A stretch of 64,000 bases of DNA from RBG-16-49-21 sp040768125 (GTDB taxonomy: Bacteria > Spirochaetota > UBA4802 > UBA5550). The notes below the pieces were generated by a model that saw nothing but the letters and a program-made list of their open reading frames with translations, was not told the origin of the DNA and made no database searches. The stretch is from the NCBI GenBank assembly GCA_040768125.1, contig JAXGNG010000001.1:1240001-1304000 (forward strand). Direction: 5' to 3'. The position numbers and the translations under genes are program-made. Of this stretch, positions 43,810 through 53,089 are shown piece by piece. Within the stretch, counting starts at the first letter, position 1; each line of letters starts with the position of its first letter.

Positions 43810-44274
43810 TTATCCTTCCCTGTGGCCGATGATTTTTTCAACAACGTCATCCTTGCTTCTCTGCACCTCGTTTATGTATATATTCTCGAAGCGCTGGGAA
43901 TCCTTGAACGTGGGTTCATTGTATCGTGGCCTGTAGGTCCGTATTAACCAGTAGAGGATATCCTGCATATCCATCAGGGTTCCTTCATCCACGACGGTAA
44001 ATTTATAGAAGAGATTGGAAAGGTCGAGTTCTTTTATAATTTCAGGATAGCGGGTGCTGTAAGGATCCATGAAGCGCCTGAAACCGACCCGGCAACCGTC
44101 CCTGTGACAGCTGTAGAAGATGAGGTATTCCAGACGCGATTGTGTTTGATACATGAGCGCAATAATACCTGACAGCTCGGGCATTTTACGCATCGCCTCA
44201 TGCCGGTCGTAGGGATGTATTGGCGACCACGCAAGGGTGAAATACACTTCGTTTCCGATCACTGTCTTTTTCAT
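43810..44274 (-). CDS. Hypothetical protein, coupled to a Lon-N-domain gene
   Basis: 154 residues, mixed alpha/beta (TVIGNEVYFTLAWSPIHPYD, YLIFYSCHRDGCRVGFRRFM). Its start overlaps the stop of the upstream gene by four bases. I recognise no family. Confidence 0.7.
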   Translation of the reverse strand: MKKTVIGNEVYFTLAWSPIHPYDRHEAMRKMPELSGIIALMYQTQSRLEYLIFYSCHRDGCRVGFRRFMDPYSTRYPEIIKELDLSNLFYKFTVVDEGTLMDMQDILYWLIRTYRPRYNEPTFKDSQRFENIYINEVQRSKDDVVEKIIGHREG

Positions 44275-44870
44275 GCGATTTTTTTCTTTCCCCTGACATT
44301 CATTGTGTGTATTAACCTGGTGAGTGTTCCCGTTAATATGGCGCTGCGCTTGTTGAGCCTTGTTTCCCTGTATATCCGGTATCGTTTCCCGAATTCCATG
44401 ATGAAGTAATTCGATATGAAATCGGTCATCTGGTTGAGGTCGAGGATGTAATTGAGCATTTTGATAAGCTTGTCCGATTCTTCTACGTTGAGCAGGAAAA
44501 CCAGCTCCTGGGATTTTTTCCTGAGCTCCTCGATGGAGGGATCATGGTGTTCAACGTGGTCCTGCTCGATAAGCGTGTAAAGGGCGTGTTTCCGCTTGAT
44601 GATTTTTTCGATACGCACTCGCTCGATGCCCTTCAGCATGAATTTAACCATGCCATTGTCTGTTGCCACGTCCATGACCTCGCAGAGCGTCGCAATCTTT
44701 TTCCGGTGGAATAACAGGTCAAAAATGGATCGAACCGTGAGCGCGATGATCCAGTCCCCTTTCTTGATGTCCCCGGATTCTTCAGATGCCCTGAGAAAAA
44801 CCGCAAGGGTGCAGAAAGGAAAGATGATCTTTTTCTTGAGGTAAAATATTCGAAGCTTTTGCTCTTCCAT
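44271..44870 (-). CDS. Free-standing Lon-protease N-terminal (LAN) domain protein
   Basis: 199 residues from MEEQKLRIFYLKKKIIFPFC; the pattern leading to SGDIKKGDWIIALTVRS and IATLCEVMDVATDNGMVKFMLKG matches the substrate-recognition N-domain of Lon, followed by helical sequence. There is no ATPase or protease domain. Solitary LAN domains may bind substrates or ligands. Start chosen at 44870 because longer versions add a non-family leader; the ribosome site is weak. Coupled by overlap to the next gene. Confidence 0.65.
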   Translation of the reverse strand: MEEQKLRIFYLKKKIIFPFCTLAVFLRASEESGDIKKGDWIIALTVRSIFDLLFHRKKIATLCEVMDVATDNGMVKFMLKGIERVRIEKIIKRKHALYTLIEQDHVEHHDPSIEELRKKSQELVFLLNVEESDKLIKMLNYILDLNQMTDFISNYFIMEFGKRYRIYRETRLNKRSAILTGTLTRLIHTMNVRGKKKIA

Positions 44871-45105
44871 TGTGTCACTATTGTTCCCGAACCCCGGTTG
44901 CGTCCTGTTTCGGGTGCGCCGGGCGCAATGCCGATTTTTAGTGCGGAGGGTTTCATGTCCCCCCCGCTCATTAAATGCGATACGTTCCCTTCCCGGCGTC
45001 CCTATGGCAAGTAATATTTTGAGGCCTTTCTTGTTCGTGACGGGTCTCCCTCCTGATGGCGCAAGTGACCGTCCTGATGCGATTATCGTCATGTGCCGCC
45101 CCTGA

Positions 45106-46452
45106 TTATTGCGCTTTTATGCCACCGGTTCTCGCGATGACGCGGATGAAGAAAAATCCAAAATTCGTAATATTTTCTCCCTCCCTGAAATAGATGCGCT
45201 TGATTATGAAGGCGCACGCGAATTTCTTCATGTCCAGGCTCTTGATGATCTTGAAGAGGCCGCTGAATGAAATATCGAAATACGCGGCGAACAACCGGTT
45301 CAGGAATTGCTCGATATCCTCCTGGTTCTGGCCTGAGTAAAATTTTGAGAAGGGCTCCTTCCTGTCAAAGTAGAGAAATTTTTCTGCGAAGGTCTTGATT
45401 CCGTATGTCTGCCCGAGGAGATGCTCGGCCACGTCAGAGACTTCCCTCGGCTGCCTGGCCAGGTCGGTCTTCAGTTTGAAGGCCTGATAGAGGGACATGA
45501 CCATCTCCTTTACGGAATCCTCGGGCATGGCGGCGGTCTTCTCATCCGTCGCCCGGGAGAATATTCGTTCGAGTGTTTTCTCGATTAGCCCTCCATACTG
45601 CCTGCCGAAGGGCGTCATCATCATCCTGTCCGTGAAATATTCAGTCCTGGTGTATCGCGGCGCCTGTTCAACGAACGGGGAGGTTTCCAGATGAGATGAT
45701 TCCCGTGTTGACTGTAATTTACTGTAGAATGACGCGTGGAACCTGTCGAGAATTTCTTTGACCTTTTCTCCTATCTGCCGGATGCTGAGCCGCTCCTGCT
45801 TTTTCAAGAGCAGGTATTTTCTTCGCGCCGGGTCGTCTTCGTTGAAGAAAAACTTCATGTAGGTCCTGTCGTCCCAATACTCGTCCCTGTTGAAGAGTGT
45901 CGTATAGGCGTCATGCAGTGAGGCGGCGATTATGCCATGCTGCGCTTTCGTGGAAATCGTGGCATCAGTACCGCTCAGATCCATGAAGGTTTTTACGTGT
46001 CCGCGAAGCTCATTAAGAGGAATGGCCATCGTGGTGTTGTTTTTCCCCATGTTCACATTGTACTGCTGTACCTGGTGGGTAAGCCTGTTCTCGATGATGT
46101 TCTTGAGATTGATGTACGATGATATCGCCTCGGGATTTTCCGCTTCGGAGAAGATGTTGGAAATGTATTCTACCTCAAGGTCCTTTGAGCCCTTGAGGGC
46201 GATATTATATATCCGCGAGACGGCCTGTATTTCCTCAAGGGCCCTGATCACCATGCTTGTCTGGTCGCTGTTAAGGCGGTAATTAAAATTGATAATGCCC
46301 GATATCTTCCCCTCGCTCAATATTTCCGCGTAGTCGGTGAGCTTGTTGATGATCTTGTTAAATGTGGCGAAATCGATATAGTCGACTATTCCATCAAGGA
46401 GGGCCTCAACGCCCCTTTGCCCGGTTTCGCCTTTCAGTAATTCCTCGGTCAT
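45106..46452 (-). CDS. Hypothetical 448-residue protein of the unknown AT-rich block
   Basis: Starts at ATG 46452 with GGAG seven bases before it. Mainly helical, with conserved-looking stretches IPLNELRGHVKTFMDLSGTD, YMKFFFNEDDPARRKYLLLK and YFDRKEPFSKFYSGQNQEDI. No signal peptide or membrane helix. It probably begins the leftward group 46452-43810, with a 235-base gap before the Lon-N-domain gene. I recognise no family. Confidence 0.72.
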   Translation of the reverse strand: MTEELLKGETGQRGVEALLDGIVDYIDFATFNKIINKLTDYAEILSEGKISGIINFNYRLNSDQTSMVIRALEEIQAVSRIYNIALKGSKDLEVEYISNIFSEAENPEAISSYINLKNIIENRLTHQVQQYNVNMGKNNTTMAIPLNELRGHVKTFMDLSGTDATISTKAQHGIIAASLHDAYTTLFNRDEYWDDRTYMKFFFNEDDPARRKYLLLKKQERLSIRQIGEKVKEILDRFHASFYSKLQSTRESSHLETSPFVEQAPRYTRTEYFTDRMMMTPFGRQYGGLIEKTLERIFSRATDEKTAAMPEDSVKEMVMSLYQAFKLKTDLARQPREVSDVAEHLLGQTYGIKTFAEKFLYFDRKEPFSKFYSGQNQEDIEQFLNRLFAAYFDISFSGLFKIIKSLDMKKFACAFIIKRIYFREGENITNFGFFFIRVIARTGGIKAQ

Positions 46453-46670
46453 GTCAATGCTCCGATTGCCTTGCATCAGTCTACAGAAGATAAAAGAGCG
46501 TGTAAACAAAAAAAATGATCAATTTTGTATTGACTTTTCATCTTTATGGGGTTGCACGTTTATTGATGATTTCTTCTCCGTTTCGCCAGCAGATAAAAGG
46601 AGAAGCCCGACTTGCCACCCTTCCATGATCTGCAATCCCGGGAAGCGGTGGGCCCTTGAGAGTGAATACC

Positions 46671-47342
46671 ATGGTGCTGAACGTTGCAGGGATTGAGAAA
46701 CGTTTCCGTATCGCGGGAACAAAAAAGCGGATCCTGGCGGGGATAGACCTTGACATCGGGGCCGGACGGATCTGCGCCATCACGGGAAAATCGGGATGTG
46801 GCAAGACCACCCTGCTTAACGTCATCGCGGGAATTACCGCGCCGGATCGGGGTTCTGTGCGCATCAACGGCCGAAAGATGCGTCACGCCATTGACATTCT
46901 CGCCTCCCGTATGAGGAATAGGGAAATAGGCTTTATTTTCCAGACGTTTCGTCTCCTTGGCGACGAGAGCGTGCTCTCCAATGTCCTGCTTCCCGCGCGT
47001 ATCAGGGGGCGCGTCGGGAGTTCCGTGAAGGATCATGCCGGCGAAATCCTCGAGCGGCTCCGGATGTATAAGTTCAGGAACGCGCATACCGCCGTGCTCT
47101 CGGGAGGGCAAAAGCAGCGTGTGGCCATCGCGCGTGCCCTGGTCAACCGCCCCTCCCTCATACTCGCCGACGAGCCGACGGCGAACCTTGACAGGGATAC
47201 GGCACGGGAAATTTTCGACATACTCCTGGAACTGAAGGGGGAAGGGAAGGCGGTTCTCGCGGTAACCCATGACGAGTATCTGCATGAGCGGGCCGATGAC
47301 GTATTCGTGATGGAGAACGGCCTCCTGGAGAGACCGCAATGA
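46671..47342 (+). CDS. ABC transporter ATPase, LolD/MacB/FtsE-like
   Basis: 223 residues from the ATG at 46671 (upstream TTG/GTG starts are weaker). Walker A GKSGCGKTTLLN, signature LSGGQKQRVAIARAL and Walker B LILADEPTANLD are intact; the length and motifs place it with MacB/LolD-type ATPases that act with FtsX-fold permeases. It overlaps the permease gene by four bases (ATGA). Confidence 0.92.
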   Translation: MVLNVAGIEKRFRIAGTKKRILAGIDLDIGAGRICAITGKSGCGKTTLLNVIAGITAPDRGSVRINGRKMRHAIDILASRMRNREIGFIFQTFRLLGDESVLSNVLLPARIRGRVGSSVKDHAGEILERLRMYKFRNAHTAVLSGGQKQRVAIARALVNRPSLILADEPTANLDRDTAREIFDILLELKGEGKAVLAVTHDEYLHERADDVFVMENGLLERPQ

Positions 47343-48598
47343 TACAGCGCCTCTATCTCATCGTGAAGGAGCTTGGGGGCGCCAGGCTCATCAGCCTCAT
47401 CGTGTTTCTCTCCGTTATGCTATCAGTTTTCACCGTGGGGCTTTACCGCGCCGTGGGTGACGGGCTGATGAATTATATTAATGACCGCTTCGCATCGGCG
47501 ATCCCGCCCAACACGGTGCTTGTGTCAACACGACAGCCGCGCACCGGCTTCCTGTTCGAAATCGAAAGAAAGCCCGCTCCGGGCATCTCCGAAGCCGTGA
47601 TGCGTCGCATACGGCGCGTGGAGGGCGTCGCAGACATCCAGGAAGTGGCGGCGCTTGAGGTTCCCCTCCAGGCCAGGGTTTCCTATCTGGGATTCAGGTA
47701 CCGGAGCGATATCCTCGCCTTCGGCGTTCCCCACGGCCTCGTGCGGGATGAGATAGGCGAGTCCCGTCACCGGAGGCTGTGGAAAGACCCGAAGCCGGGT
47801 TCGGCGGTCCCGGTCCTCGTTCCGCGGAGCATGCTCCGCTCCTACAACGACGGCATGGCGGCCCCCAACGGGCTTCCGAGGATTTCTGAGCGGGGGGCCC
47901 TGGGGTTCGGCTTCAGGATGCTCGTGGGGAAATCGAGCCTCCGGACCCTGGAGGGATTTGTTGAAACCGACGCGGTTATTGCGGGATTCACCGACCGCGT
48001 GGATTCCTTCGCGCTCATTCTTCCCATCGGGTTCGTCACCGCATTCAACAGAAAACTGAATCCCGGCAGAAAAATCGAATACCGGTACGCCTACGTGCGG
48101 GTTAAAGATCATGCCGCCATGAACTCCGTGACATCGCGGATTGAAAGGATGGGCCTCGTGGTGGAGGCGGAGAAGGGGGTTTCACGGCAGATCGTGAGGC
48201 TCCGCGAGGCCACAACGCTGGTCACGGCCTCGCTTCAGTCCATCATCATGATCATCGCCTTCATCGCCATATCATTCGCGACCCTCATCGCGACGATGAG
48301 CCGTGTCGAGTACTACCGAACGCTCAGGGTCGTGGGGGCCTCCCGGCTCTTTCTCGCGATGACGATACTCCTGAAGTGCGCCTTCCTCGGCATCGTCGGG
48401 TCCTGGACAGGTGTCGAACTACTCGATTATATTGCGGGGCGTGCCCTCGAGTATTTGCGCCTTTCGGGGATCATGGTTCCCGGCGCCTTTCCCGGGGGGT
48501 TGCGGGAGCAAATGATCGTACTGGGGACGATCATCCCGGTCGTTTCAGCAATGCCCGCCATCGCGCGTCTCCATTTCAAGTCGCTGGGTCGGGACTAG
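47339..48598 (+). CDS. FtsX/MacB-type ABC permease
   Basis: 419 residues. One N-terminal membrane helix (LISLIVFLSVMLSVFTVGLY), an extracytoplasmic domain of about 250 residues, and three C-terminal helices (SIIMIIAFIAISFATLIATM, then LFLAMTILLKCAFLGIVGSW and MIVLGTIIPVVSAMPAIARL). The layout is the mechanotransmission type of MacB/FtsX. Substrate unknown; candidates are lipoproteins or toxic compounds. No periplasmic adaptor is adjacent. Confidence 0.88.
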   Translation: MIQRLYLIVKELGGARLISLIVFLSVMLSVFTVGLYRAVGDGLMNYINDRFASAIPPNTVLVSTRQPRTGFLFEIERKPAPGISEAVMRRIRRVEGVADIQEVAALEVPLQARVSYLGFRYRSDILAFGVPHGLVRDEIGESRHRRLWKDPKPGSAVPVLVPRSMLRSYNDGMAAPNGLPRISERGALGFGFRMLVGKSSLRTLEGFVETDAVIAGFTDRVDSFALILPIGFVTAFNRKLNPGRKIEYRYAYVRVKDHAAMNSVTSRIERMGLVVEAEKGVSRQIVRLREATTLVTASLQSIIMIIAFIAISFATLIATMSRVEYYRTLRVVGASRLFLAMTILLKCAFLGIVGSWTGVELLDYIAGRALEYLRLSGIMVPGAFPGGLREQMIVLGTIIPVVSAMPAIARLHFKSLGRD

Positions 48599-48735
48599 GC
48601 GTTCTTCTGCGCGAAATATGGAGTAATAAATATTTTCTTGCAAAAATCACTTCACCATGGGCAGATGATATGCACCGGGGTCGTACGCAGCAGTGCGCGT
48701 ATCTGCCGAATCACTGACCGGAGGAGAAAGCCTGT

Positions 48736-49491
48736 ATGCTGAACCGTTTGGTATCAATCGCATTTCTGACCTTCGTGGCCATCACGTCAATCCCCTTCTA
48801 TGTTTTCGCGTTGATCATCCGGCTCGTTACCTATCCCTTTGACCGCCGCCTCAGGTTTCTCCATCTCTTCACCTGTTTCTGGGCCTCCCTCTACACGTGG
48901 ATCATGCCCTCCTGGCGGATCAGGGTCGAGGGAAGGGAGAACGTCAGGAAGGGGGCGACCTACCTGATCGTATCGAACCACCAGTCCCAGCTTGATATCC
49001 TGGTGGCGTTTCGCCTGTTTTTTCACTACAAGTGGGTCTCGAAGATCGAGATATTCAAGGTCCCCCTCATTGGATGGAACATGGTGCTTAACCAGTACAT
49101 CAAGTTGAAGAGAGGGGACCGTGAAAGCATCCAGCAGATGATGGCCGACGCGGGGAAGCGTATTGACGAGGGAAGCTCCGTGTTCTTCTTTCCCGAGGGG
49201 ACCCGTTCATTCGATGGGAAGATCAAGGAGTTCAAGCTGGGCGCCTTCCAGCTCGCGAAAGAGAAGAAGATCCCGATACTCCCCATCGTGGTAAGCGGCA
49301 CCAACAAGGCCCTGCCGAAATACAGCATGAACTTCCACGGCGTGCAGAAGATCCTGATACGCGTCTTCGAAGAGATTCCCTATTCGGATTTTGAGCGCCT
49401 CTCGCCTGAGGAAACGGCACAAAAAGTGAGGGAGATGATGATAGAAAAACTTGCGGAGATGGATCGCTACACCCTGGGGGACCAGGCATGA
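48736..49491 (+). CDS. plsC: 1-acyl-sn-glycerol-3-phosphate acyltransferase
   Basis: 251 residues. N-terminal membrane anchor; acyltransferase motif I is NHQSQLDIL (H-x4-D) near residue 78 and motif III VFFFPEGTRSFDGKIKEFKL, both intact. It adds the second acyl chain to lysophosphatidate to make phosphatidic acid. Its stop overlaps the next start by four bases (ATGA), so it is coupled to a DUF362 protein. Confidence 0.93.
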   Translation: MLNRLVSIAFLTFVAITSIPFYVFALIIRLVTYPFDRRLRFLHLFTCFWASLYTWIMPSWRIRVEGRENVRKGATYLIVSNHQSQLDILVAFRLFFHYKWVSKIEIFKVPLIGWNMVLNQYIKLKRGDRESIQQMMADAGKRIDEGSSVFFFPEGTRSFDGKIKEFKLGAFQLAKEKKIPILPIVVSGTNKALPKYSMNFHGVQKILIRVFEEIPYSDFERLSPEETAQKVREMMIEKLAEMDRYTLGDQA

Positions 49492-50552
49492 AGGAGACCG
49501 TCTACTTCATCCCGGTGGTTTCTCCCGTCGACGACGGGTCCGTCTCCCGCGCTCTCGCGTCGGCCGTTGACGAACGGGACCTCTTCGGCTTCATCACGGA
49601 GAGGGACATGGTGGCCGTCAAGACGCACTTCGGAGAAGGGGGGAAGACCGGACACGTCCCTCCACTCTACCTCAAAACGCTCGGGGATCTCGTCCGCGAT
49701 CGCGGGGGGAGCCCCTTCCTTACGGAGACCCAGACCCTCTACAAGGGGAACCGCACGGACGCGGTGTCGCACCTCAGGCACGCCCACGCCCAGGGCTACG
49801 GGTTCGAGGCCACAGACATGCCGATCATCATGGCCGACGGGCTCTACGGCGACGAGGAGGTCGAGGTTGAAGTGCCGGGGAAGGTCTATTCATCGGTAAA
49901 AATTGCATCGATCATCGCGAAAGCGAGCGCACTGGTCCTTGTCTCCCATTTCACCGGGCACCTGGCCACGGGGTTCGGATGCGCGCTGAAGAACCTCGGG
50001 ATGGGGTGCGCGAGCAGGCGCGGCAAGATGATCCAGCATTCCACGGCAAAACCCCGGATCAAGGCGAAGGCCTGCACCAGGTGCGGTCTCTGCGTTCAGT
50101 GGTGCCCCGCCGCCGCCATCACCATGGAGGAAAAGAGCGCGGTCATTGACTCCTCGCTCTGCATCGGCTGCGGCCAGTGCCTGGCGGTATGCCGGTTCGA
50201 CGCCGTGGCCTACAACTGGGCTTCCACCTATGAGGAACTGCAGAAAAAGGTGACGGAGCACGCCTGGGGCGTCGTGCGGGGGAAAAAGGGAAAGATGATC
50301 TGTGTCAATTTCCTCATGCGGATATCGAAGGATTGCGACTGCATGAAGACCTTCGAGCAGATCGTTCCCGATATCGGCATCGTCGTTTCCCGCGACCCCG
50401 TGGCGGCCGACGCCGCCTCCATCGACCTGGTGGAAAAAGCCGCGGGGAAAGGCATTGCCGAACTCGCCTACGATATCCCCAGCAGGGTCCAGCTGGATCA
50501 CGCGCGGGAGCTCGGCTTCGGGTCGCCGGACTATGACCTGGTGGAGATCTGA
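49488..50552 (+). CDS. DUF362 protein with two 4Fe-4S clusters
   Basis: 354 residues. The N-terminal DUF362 domain begins YFIPVVSPVDDGSVSRALAS and includes VAVKTHFGEGGKTGHVPP and VLVSHFTGHLATGFGCALKN. A bacterial ferredoxin pair follows near residues 195-245: CTRCGLCVQWCP and CIGCGQCLAVCR, each with four cysteines. Probably an electron carrier or iron-sulfur enzyme of anaerobes. Translation is coupled to plsC. Confidence 0.88.
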   Translation: MKETVYFIPVVSPVDDGSVSRALASAVDERDLFGFITERDMVAVKTHFGEGGKTGHVPPLYLKTLGDLVRDRGGSPFLTETQTLYKGNRTDAVSHLRHAHAQGYGFEATDMPIIMADGLYGDEEVEVEVPGKVYSSVKIASIIAKASALVLVSHFTGHLATGFGCALKNLGMGCASRRGKMIQHSTAKPRIKAKACTRCGLCVQWCPAAAITMEEKSAVIDSSLCIGCGQCLAVCRFDAVAYNWASTYEELQKKVTEHAWGVVRGKKGKMICVNFLMRISKDCDCMKTFEQIVPDIGIVVSRDPVAADAASIDLVEKAAGKGIAELAYDIPSRVQLDHARELGFGSPDYDLVEI

Positions 50553-50710
50553 CCTGGAACGACCCCGCCGGCGGTTCCCGGGATCATTTTGTGAATCAAT
50601 AACCTGGAGCCGTTTTTTTGCCGGGTGTCGCGATTTTTTCCTTTGCTTTTTACTCATTTATTGATACGATTGATAGTACCTGTGTAATATTTATTTTGAA
50701 ATGAAAGGCC

Positions 50711-51694
50711 ATGGAATTCAACCTCTCATCGGGCATGTTCGCCTCGGAAAAAAAATTCAGCGCCCTTGACCCCGGAACAACCTATGACGTGCTGATCATC
50801 GGCGGGGGGCCGGCGGGGCTTACCGCAGCGGTCTACTGCATGCGTAAAGGCGCGGTCACCGGCATAATCGTGAAAGAGATCGGCGGGCAGGTGGCCGTGA
50901 CCTCCGGGATCGAGAACTACATGGGATACCGTTACATCAACGGCGTCGACCTCGTGGAGAAATTCAGGGAACAGGTGCTTCATTTCGGCATTGATTACGA
51001 CGAAGGATCCGAAGTTACTGCCGTTGAGCCGGGTGAGGTGATACGCGTGCGGATGGAGGACGGACGCGTGTTCTCCGCCCGGGCCCTCATCGTGGCCACG
51101 GGTAAGTCGTGGCGCACGCTTGGCGTGCCGGGCGAAGATGAGCTCCGGGGCAGGGGAGTGGCCTATTGTTCCACCTGCGACGGTCCCTTTTTCGCCGGCA
51201 AAAAGGTAGTGGTCGTCGGGGGCGGCAACTCCGGCCTCGAGGCGGGGATCGATCTTGCGAGGATCGCCGAAAGCGTCGTCCTTGTGCAGTTCCTTGGTGA
51301 ACTCACGGGGGACCGAATCCTCCAGGAAAGGCTGCGGGAGTTTTCGAACGTCCGCCTTCTTTTCGGGACCGAGGTGATTCGCATCAACGGGTCCGATTCC
51401 GTTGAGTCGGTCACGGTGCGCAACAGGGACAGCGGCGAGGAGGAAACCCTCCCGGCCGAGGGAATATTCGTGGAAATCGGGCTTATTCCCAACAGCGGGA
51501 TATTCAAGGGGATACTCGGCATGAACGATGCCGGTGAAATAATGGTCGACTGCGCCTGCCGTACCGATGTGCAGGGGATTTACGCCGCAGGAGACGTGAC
51601 GGATGTTCCCTTCAAGCAGATTATCGTCGCCGGGGGGGAGGGGGCGAAGGCCGCCCTTTCGGCGTGTACCTACGCCCTGAACAGGAGAAGTTGA
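50711..51694 (+). CDS. Thioredoxin reductase/AhpF-type flavoprotein disulfide reductase
   Basis: 327 residues: FAD loop VLIIGGGPAGLTAAVY near residue 27, active site YCSTCDGPFF, NAD(P)H loop VVGGGNSGLEAGIDL, and the C-terminal FAD-binding ATG..DV-type pattern GIYAAGDVTDVPFKQI. Where NADPH-specific thioredoxin reductases carry paired arginines, it has VQFLGELTGDRILQERL, like the C-terminal half of AhpF, suggesting NADH. Its partner, 48 bases downstream, resembles the N-terminal half of AhpF. No ahpC is in the window. Confidence 0.9.
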   Translation: MEFNLSSGMFASEKKFSALDPGTTYDVLIIGGGPAGLTAAVYCMRKGAVTGIIVKEIGGQVAVTSGIENYMGYRYINGVDLVEKFREQVLHFGIDYDEGSEVTAVEPGEVIRVRMEDGRVFSARALIVATGKSWRTLGVPGEDELRGRGVAYCSTCDGPFFAGKKVVVVGGGNSGLEAGIDLARIAESVVLVQFLGELTGDRILQERLREFSNVRLLFGTEVIRINGSDSVESVTVRNRDSGEEETLPAEGIFVEIGLIPNSGIFKGILGMNDAGEIMVDCACRTDVQGIYAAGDVTDVPFKQIIVAGGEGAKAALSACTYALNRRS

Positions 51695-51742
51695 CGGCGA
51701 ATCCGGCCCGGGCCGGCACACACCAATTCAAGGAGGCTCGTT

Positions 51743-52384
51743 ATGGGACTGTTCGACGACAAGGTGGCGAAACAGCTCAAGGACATTCTGGCGAAGATGA
51801 AAGAGCCGGTGAAGCTCACGTTTTTTACCCAGGAATTCGAGTGCCGCGCCTGCAGCGATGCCCACGCCTTCGTGAAGGAGATCGCCTCGCTGTCGAAAAT
51901 GATATCCCTGTCGGTCAAGGATTTCCTCAAGGAGCGCGACGAGGCTGATCGGCTCGGCGTGGACAAGTTGCCGGCTATCGTGGTCCACGACAAGGAGGGG
52001 AGCGACCTGGGCGTGAAGTTTTTTGGTCTCCCCGGCGGGTACGAGATCAATTCCTTCGTCGGCGCCCTCCTCGAGGCATCAGGGGTCCGGGACCATCTCA
52101 AGGAGGACGTCGCCAGGCGGATCGCCGCCGTTACAAAGGACGTCCATATCCAGGTATTTGTGACCCTCACCTGCCCCTACTGTCCCGGGGCCGTGAGCGC
52201 GGCGCACCGCTTGGCCATGGAAAACCCCAGGATCAGGGCCGACATGGTGGACAGCGCCCTCTATCCCCACCTCGTTCAGAAATACCAGGTGAGCGGCGTG
52301 CCCAGGATCATCATCAACGAGACGGGGAGCCTCACGGGGGCCCAGCCCGTGGAGAAGATCCTCGAGGTTATTGAGCTGCTCTGA
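51743..52384 (+). CDS. Protein disulfide oxidoreductase-like tandem thioredoxin-fold protein (AhpF N-domain-like)
   Basis: 213 residues with two thioredoxin folds. The first has a CxxC in FECRACSDAH and DKLPAIVVHDKEG; the second has TLTCPYCPGAVSAAHRLAME and the cis-Pro loop SGVPRIIINE. This matches the N-terminal domain of AhpF and archaeal PDO. In AhpF the first CxxC is usually lost, whereas here both are present. It would accept electrons from the flavoprotein upstream and pass them to disulfide targets. A good AGGAGG ribosome site precedes the start. Confidence 0.88.
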   Translation: MGLFDDKVAKQLKDILAKMKEPVKLTFFTQEFECRACSDAHAFVKEIASLSKMISLSVKDFLKERDEADRLGVDKLPAIVVHDKEGSDLGVKFFGLPGGYEINSFVGALLEASGVRDHLKEDVARRIAAVTKDVHIQVFVTLTCPYCPGAVSAAHRLAMENPRIRADMVDSALYPHLVQKYQVSGVPRIIINETGSLTGAQPVEKILEVIELL

Positions 52385-52466
52385 GAAAGGCACCCCCCCG
52401 TAGTCGCCCTCCCGGGATACTGCAGTGGCGTCACGGGGTCATCCCCGTATTTCCGCGGCCCCGGGG

Positions 52467-52877
52467 TTATCTGAGCGTTCCCCTGAGGCGCAGGTCAAGG
52501 GCGTCGTTGTAGAGCTGGAGCATGCGCTTGAAGGCGCAGGCCTCTTGGCTCCGGCGGCCTCCTGGAGGGGTTGATCGGACCCATTTCGAGAGGGCGTCGC
52601 GGCGTTCATGGAGAAAATCCCGAAGGCAATCGATTTCTTCTCTCGTGATGTTCTGCTCCATCATCTCCCGGTCCTCGCGGTTCCCCCTGCCCCAGCGTGC
52701 TGCCAGGGGGAGCAGGTCCCTGAACCGAGAGGGGACATTCCTTTCATGCAAGTGCTGAACGGCGTCGATGCCCTCACATGGGTCATGAAAGGGGAAATTG
52801 CCGGCCGGGCCTCCGGCACAGGAAAGGCCGGAAAGGATGGCAAGTGTGAAGGCCGCGATACACTCCCTGCGAGTCAT
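52467..52877 (-). CDS. Small predicted lipoprotein, unknown
   Basis: 136 residues from ATG 52877 (MTRRECIAAFTLAILSGLSC), giving a short Arg-bearing signal and a lipobox with Cys 20. The mature part has PCEGIDAVQHLHERNV and a helical charged C-terminus (REEIDCLRDFLHERRDALSK). No family recognised. Divergent from the TetR gene. Confidence 0.6.
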   Translation of the reverse strand: MTRRECIAAFTLAILSGLSCAGGPAGNFPFHDPCEGIDAVQHLHERNVPSRFRDLLPLAARWGRGNREDREMMEQNITREEIDCLRDFLHERRDALSKWVRSTPPGGRRSQEACAFKRMLQLYNDALDLRLRGTLR

Positions 52878-53031
52878 GGAACTGCGCGTTGCTCCCGGAA
52901 TCATGGTATGCAAGTCGAGGCAAATGATCCCCTCCGTATTGTGAAAAATCAAGGTTTTTTATCAGCGGGGAACTGGATCGGATCCGATATCCCCGGCGGC
53001 ATGAAACAACGGCGTTGCGCCAATTAATTTC

Positions 53032-53076
53032 TTGACACCGCGCATAATCCGGTGGTCTTTAACCGCACGGTTAAAG
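53032..53076 (+). promoter_or_regulatory. Promoter and palindromic operator of the tetR-tolC operon
   Basis: A perfect -35 TTGACA (53032-53037) faces a -10 region that lies inside a perfect 20-bp palindrome (CTTTAACCG-CA-CGGTTAAAG, 53057-53076), 13 bases before the tetR start. A TetR dimer bound there would block RNA polymerase, giving autorepression of the whole operon. Confidence 0.7.
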
Positions 53077-53089
53077 GCCCGGGGAACTG

